Shown here piece after piece: positions 54,518-58,247 of a stretch of DNA of 58,247 nt. Every line of letters begins with the position of its first letter. Within the stretch, counting starts at the first letter, position 1. The position numbers and the translations under genes were made by a program. The notes below the pieces were generated by a model, which made no database searches, was not told the DNA's origin, and was given only the letters and a program-made list of their open reading frames with translations. The DNA is from Brevibacterium renqingii (GTDB lineage Bacteria > Actinomycetota > Actinomycetes > Actinomycetales > Brevibacteriaceae), in the NCBI RefSeq assembly GCF_017808105.1, contig NZ_JADBHF010000018.1, positions 1 to 58,247 of the forward strand. The letters run 5' to 3'.

Positions 54518-55033
54518 ATGGACCAGTCCCACGACGATTCGCTCACAGAACGGTACAGAGAGCTCAGCGACGACATCGCCGCGGCGGTCGCGGTCGTCTC
54601 TGCGACCCGCGGCAGTGCACTGCACGCCATCACTGTCGACTCGTTTCTCGACGTCTCCTACGATCCGCCGACGATGGCTGTGAGCATCTATTCGGGTTCG
54701 AGGATGATGGAGACTCTCGAGACGAGTTCGCACTTTGCCATCTCATTGCTGAATTCGGATCAGAGGGACATCTCCGAACGACTCGGCGCTTCCGGGCAGC
54801 CGCTGTACGGGTCACTCAAGGGAATCGACACCTTCCCGGCCCCGCAGGCCGGCCAACCGGTGCTCACCGAGGCGATCGCCTGGTTCGAGCTCGAACTCAC
54901 CGAAGTGCTCGAGGTGGCCACTCACAATATCGTCGTCGGCGAAGTGGTGTCTCTGGGCGCGGGCAGGGATGCCGGCACGAGCCGTCCGCTGCTGCGCTGG
55001 CGGAAGGCCTACGGGACCATGGGACCTCGGTGA
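54518..55033 (+). CDS. Flavin reductase (FMN-binding split-barrel) family
   Basis: A 171-residue flavin-dependent reductase of the split-barrel family, often the reductase of two-component monooxygenases. AAAVAVVSATRGSALHAITVDSFLDVSYDPPTMAVSI is the flavin-binding start, followed by the SSHFAISLLNSDQ region and the conserved HNIVVGEVV strand with GAGRDAG near the end. No monooxygenase is adjacent. The start ATG lies seven bases after TAGAAT and lacks a Shine-Dalgarno. It converges with gdhA through a long hairpin. Confidence 0.88.
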   Translation: MDQSHDDSLTERYRELSDDIAAAVAVVSATRGSALHAITVDSFLDVSYDPPTMAVSIYSGSRMMETLETSSHFAISLLNSDQRDISERLGASGQPLYGSLKGIDTFPAPQAGQPVLTEAIAWFELELTEVLEVATHNIVVGEVVSLGAGRDAGTSRPLLRWRKAYGTMGPR

Positions 55034-55066
55034 GAGAGCGGTCCATTCCTCGCCGTCGCATGAGAC

Positions 55067-55121
55067 GAACCCCTGAGGTTCGAGCCCCTTCCCTAAGAAT
55101 GGGTTCGAACCTCAGGGGTTC
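55067..55121. terminator. Bidirectional 17-bp hairpin
   Basis: GAACCCCTGAGGTTCGA (55067-55083) and TCGAACCTCAGGGGTTC (55105-55121) are exact inverted copies, with GCCC/GGGT extending toward the loop. It lies between converging flavin reductase and gdhA and can stop both. Confidence 0.88.
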
Positions 55122-55184
55122 CTCGTCGCCCAGCGGACCCGCGGGCTTCAGTCGGCGGGTCCCGGATGCGGTCCGTTCAGCAGA

Positions 55185-56579
<1,395 letters not shown>

Positions 56580-56730
56580 TTATGGACATGGCTGTCTGGC
56601 GACTTCAATTGGGGTATTGGTTCCGAACGGTCATCACAGCTGTGAGAATGCGGCACGAAGAGCATCAGGCGGACGTCCAAGTCTTCTTCTTCGTCGACTC
56701 TTTCACCCCAACCATCCTCCTGCCCCATCG

Positions 56731-58043
56731 GGGTTAATGATCAGAATGTGTGTACAGGATAAGCCTCTTGCCCAGTAGTCAGTAGGCCAAGACAGGGTTG
56801 AACATGCTCTGGAAGCATGTTCAGTGTCCAATCCCAGAAATCATCCCACCTGTGGTGTATGTGCCAACAAGCTCGTCAAGAACGGCAAGACCAGCACTGG
56901 CCGCACCAGGTGGCGGTGTCAACCATGTGGGGCCTCGACCACCCAGGCCCGGGCCGATATCACTCGGAAAGCGGTGTTCCAGGCCTTCCTGAACTGGCTG
57001 CTCGGCACTGCCCGCCTAACCGAACAGGCCCAGTCGATCGCGAAGTTTTCGTCGCCGCACCCAGTGGTGCTGGAACGTCACTGCCCAGGTGTCCCCCACC
57101 GGCGAGATCCATGACCAGATCATGCTCGATGGCACCTACTTCAACGGATGGTGCGTCCTCATCGCCTACACCGGCGGATACGTCATCGATTGGCAATGGT
57201 GTGATCGGGAAAAGATCGCGTCCTGGACCGCATTGCTCTGCCGCATCCCAGCCCCGACTGTGGCGGTCATCGACGGCAATGGTCCCTTGATCGCGACCGT
57301 GCAGAACCTGTGGCCGCAGTCGCGGATCCAACGCTGCTACTTCCATGTCCGGCAGGCTGGTCACAAGCATCTGACACGGCATCCGCGACTGCCGGCCAAC
57401 CGCGACCTTCTCAACCTGTACAAAGCCCTGCCGAGGGTGACTAGCCTCGACGAGGCCGCAGCGTGGACAGCAGCGTTCGCGTCGTGGGAAGCGAGCTGGG
57501 AACCGTTTCTCAAACACCGCACCTACGCAGCCTCCGGGGCACCACGACCAGCGTATGCACGACCGGGACAGAAGTGGTGGTACACCCACATCCGTACTCG
57601 ACGGGCGGGCAGACTCCTCGCCGAACTCATCCAGGACTCACACCTATTCACCTGGCTCGAACTCACCGAATCGGGGCTGACAGTGGCGCGGGCGACGAGC
57701 ACCCTGGAAGGAGGCCCGAACAAAGCGATCAAGGACTTCCTCCGTGCTCATCGGGGCCTGTCGATCGACCACGCCCGACGCGGTATCGATTGGTTGCTCT
57801 ACCTGCAGACCGAGACACCCAACGATCCATGGTCTTTCGTCACCCCGGGGGCATGGGAATACAACCGTAAACACACCGTCATCGTCGACTCTGGATCGGG
57901 CAGAGACGAAACGAACCGGCTCTATGGGACAGGATTCAGCATCGAGGACGGCAACGGGATCCAGAAGGGCTGGGGTGGCCGATCACGATGACCTCAAAGG
58001 CCGTGACACGCCGCTGCTGTACACACATTTTGATCATTAACCC
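56731..58043. mobile_element. IS1249-like insertion sequence with 27-bp terminal repeats
   Basis: The ends are GGGTTAATGATCAGAATGTG (continuing GTACAG) at 56731-56757 and its inverse at 58017-58043, matching at 26 of 27 bases. One transposase gene, broken in frame, fills the element (56824-57991). No 8-bp target duplication is evident: the flanks read CCCCATCG on the left and TGAAGACT on the right, so the copy may have rearranged after insertion. It lies between gdhA and an rrn operon. Confidence 0.88.
56824..57991 (+). pseudogene. IS1249-like (IS256-group) transposase, frame break at T4
   Basis: The first part has a zinc-ribbon head (CGVCANKLVKNGKT...RWRCQPCGAS) and QAFLNWLLGTARLTEQAQSIAK; the second from about 57052 reads RRRTQWCWNVTAQVSPTGEIHDQIMLDGTYF with the catalytic DDE region and IQRCYFHV. 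In-frame joining needs one T less in TTTT at 57046-57049. GTG 56824 starts it. Whether this is a mutation or a programmed +1 shift is open; I favour mutation. Confidence 0.85.
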
Positions 58044-58125
58044 TGAAGACTCGAGGCGGGTGGCAACGGCACAGATGGCGGCACATTCTGACCATTTGCC
58101 CGGACCGCCGCAGGGGTGTGAATGC
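58044..58125. other. Spacer between IS right end and rrn terminator
   Basis: About 80 bases without a gene, holding only the outer flank of the insertion element. Confidence 0.5.
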
Positions 58126-58168
58126 AAAAAAGGAGGCCCTGCCCGATATGACATCGGACAAGGCCTCC
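58126..58168 (-). terminator. rrn terminator with T6 tract
   Basis: On the minus strand GGAGGCC (58168-58162) pairs with GGCCTCC (58138-58132), with a smaller CCGATGTCATATCGG hairpin inside, followed by TTTTTT at 58131-58126. This is a classic intrinsic terminator just after 5S rRNA. Confidence 0.92.
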
Positions 58169-58177
58169 CCACAAATT

Positions 58178-58247
58178 ATTGCGGCAGTCACCTACTCTCC
58201 CACAACCACCAAGTTGCAGTACCATCAGCGCGAATGGGCTTAGCTAC
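58178..58247 (-). rRNA. rrf: 5S ribosomal RNA, 3' part (gene runs past the window)
   Basis: The reverse complement contains the 5S 3' half: GATGGTACTGCAACTTGGTG, then GTGGGAGAGTAGGTGACTGC ending CGCAAT. It resembles actinobacterial 5S rRNA, whose end normally pairs with the 5' ATTGCGG-type start. The 5' part lies outside the window. It predicts a 16S-23S-5S operon reading toward this window. Confidence 0.93.

Overview
The window reads as a chromosome segment of a high-GC Gram-positive bacterium (Actinomycetota). The evidence is strong G/C bias at third codon positions, many GTG starts, frequent 1-8 bp stop/start overlaps, and gene blocks in actinobacterial order: pth-rplY-prs-glmU, mfd with mazG-eno-ftsB-DUF501-ppx, perM-purN-purH-DUF3017, and pncB/clpS-DUF2017-MBL-rph-rdgB. 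The same families form equivalent blocks in Mycobacterium tuberculosis. The content and style fit a Micrococcales/Brevibacterium-like genome; that genus guess is inference only.

Left end (1-4437): an accessory region. It holds a broken class III aminotransferase coupled to an APC permease, then a scar zone with an Xre/MbcA-like protein, the first part of a serine recombinase fused in frame to a decayed IS110-type transposase, a 14-bp direct repeat, and an isolated tRNA 3' end (T-arm, acceptor strand, CCA) that looks like an attachment-site remnant.

4438-11866: metabolic genes. These are a type I sulfatase divergent from an SBF-type transporter, biotin synthase under a 17-bp palindrome resembling a BioQ operator, an HxlR regulator divergent from an NAD(P)-binding protein across a 12-bp inverted repeat, and NDH-2.

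11957-34306: conserved housekeeping core. It contains a mycosin-like protease, ppx, DUF501, ftsB, eno, a tyrosine phosphatase, mazG, mfd, an arylsulfotransferase-like lipoprotein, a rhomboid protease, pth, rplY, an alpha/beta hydrolase, prs, glmU, tRNA-Gln and a UvrD/PcrA helicase. A gene of the AbiEi/DUF559-like kind, reading the opposite way and preceded by two DnaA-box-like sites, sits between eno and ftsB.

34424-56531: an MT0933-type small protein, purN-purH-DUF3017, perM, a proline-rich single-pass membrane protein, an amidase plus oligopeptide ABC transporter operon with two fused ATPases, the clpS-rdgB block, pncB, a superfamily II helicase with DUF3039, a flavin reductase and NADP-type glutamate dehydrogenase. 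Right end (56731-58247): an IS1249-like insertion sequence with near-perfect 27-bp terminal repeats and a frame break at a T4 run, then the terminator and 3' part of a 5S rRNA gene, so an rrn operon lies just beyond the window.

Transcription: many starts have a TANNNT-type -10 hexamer 6-7 nt before the start codon, which suggests leaderless mRNAs (hxlR, mfd, a 131-aa membrane protein, pncB, DUF3039, flavin reductase, gdhA). I found no CRISPR array and no clear, complete new system. The items most worth a second look are the AbiEi-like gene with DnaA boxes, the bioB and hxlR operators, the 52-bp perfect palindrome, and the two mobile-element scars.
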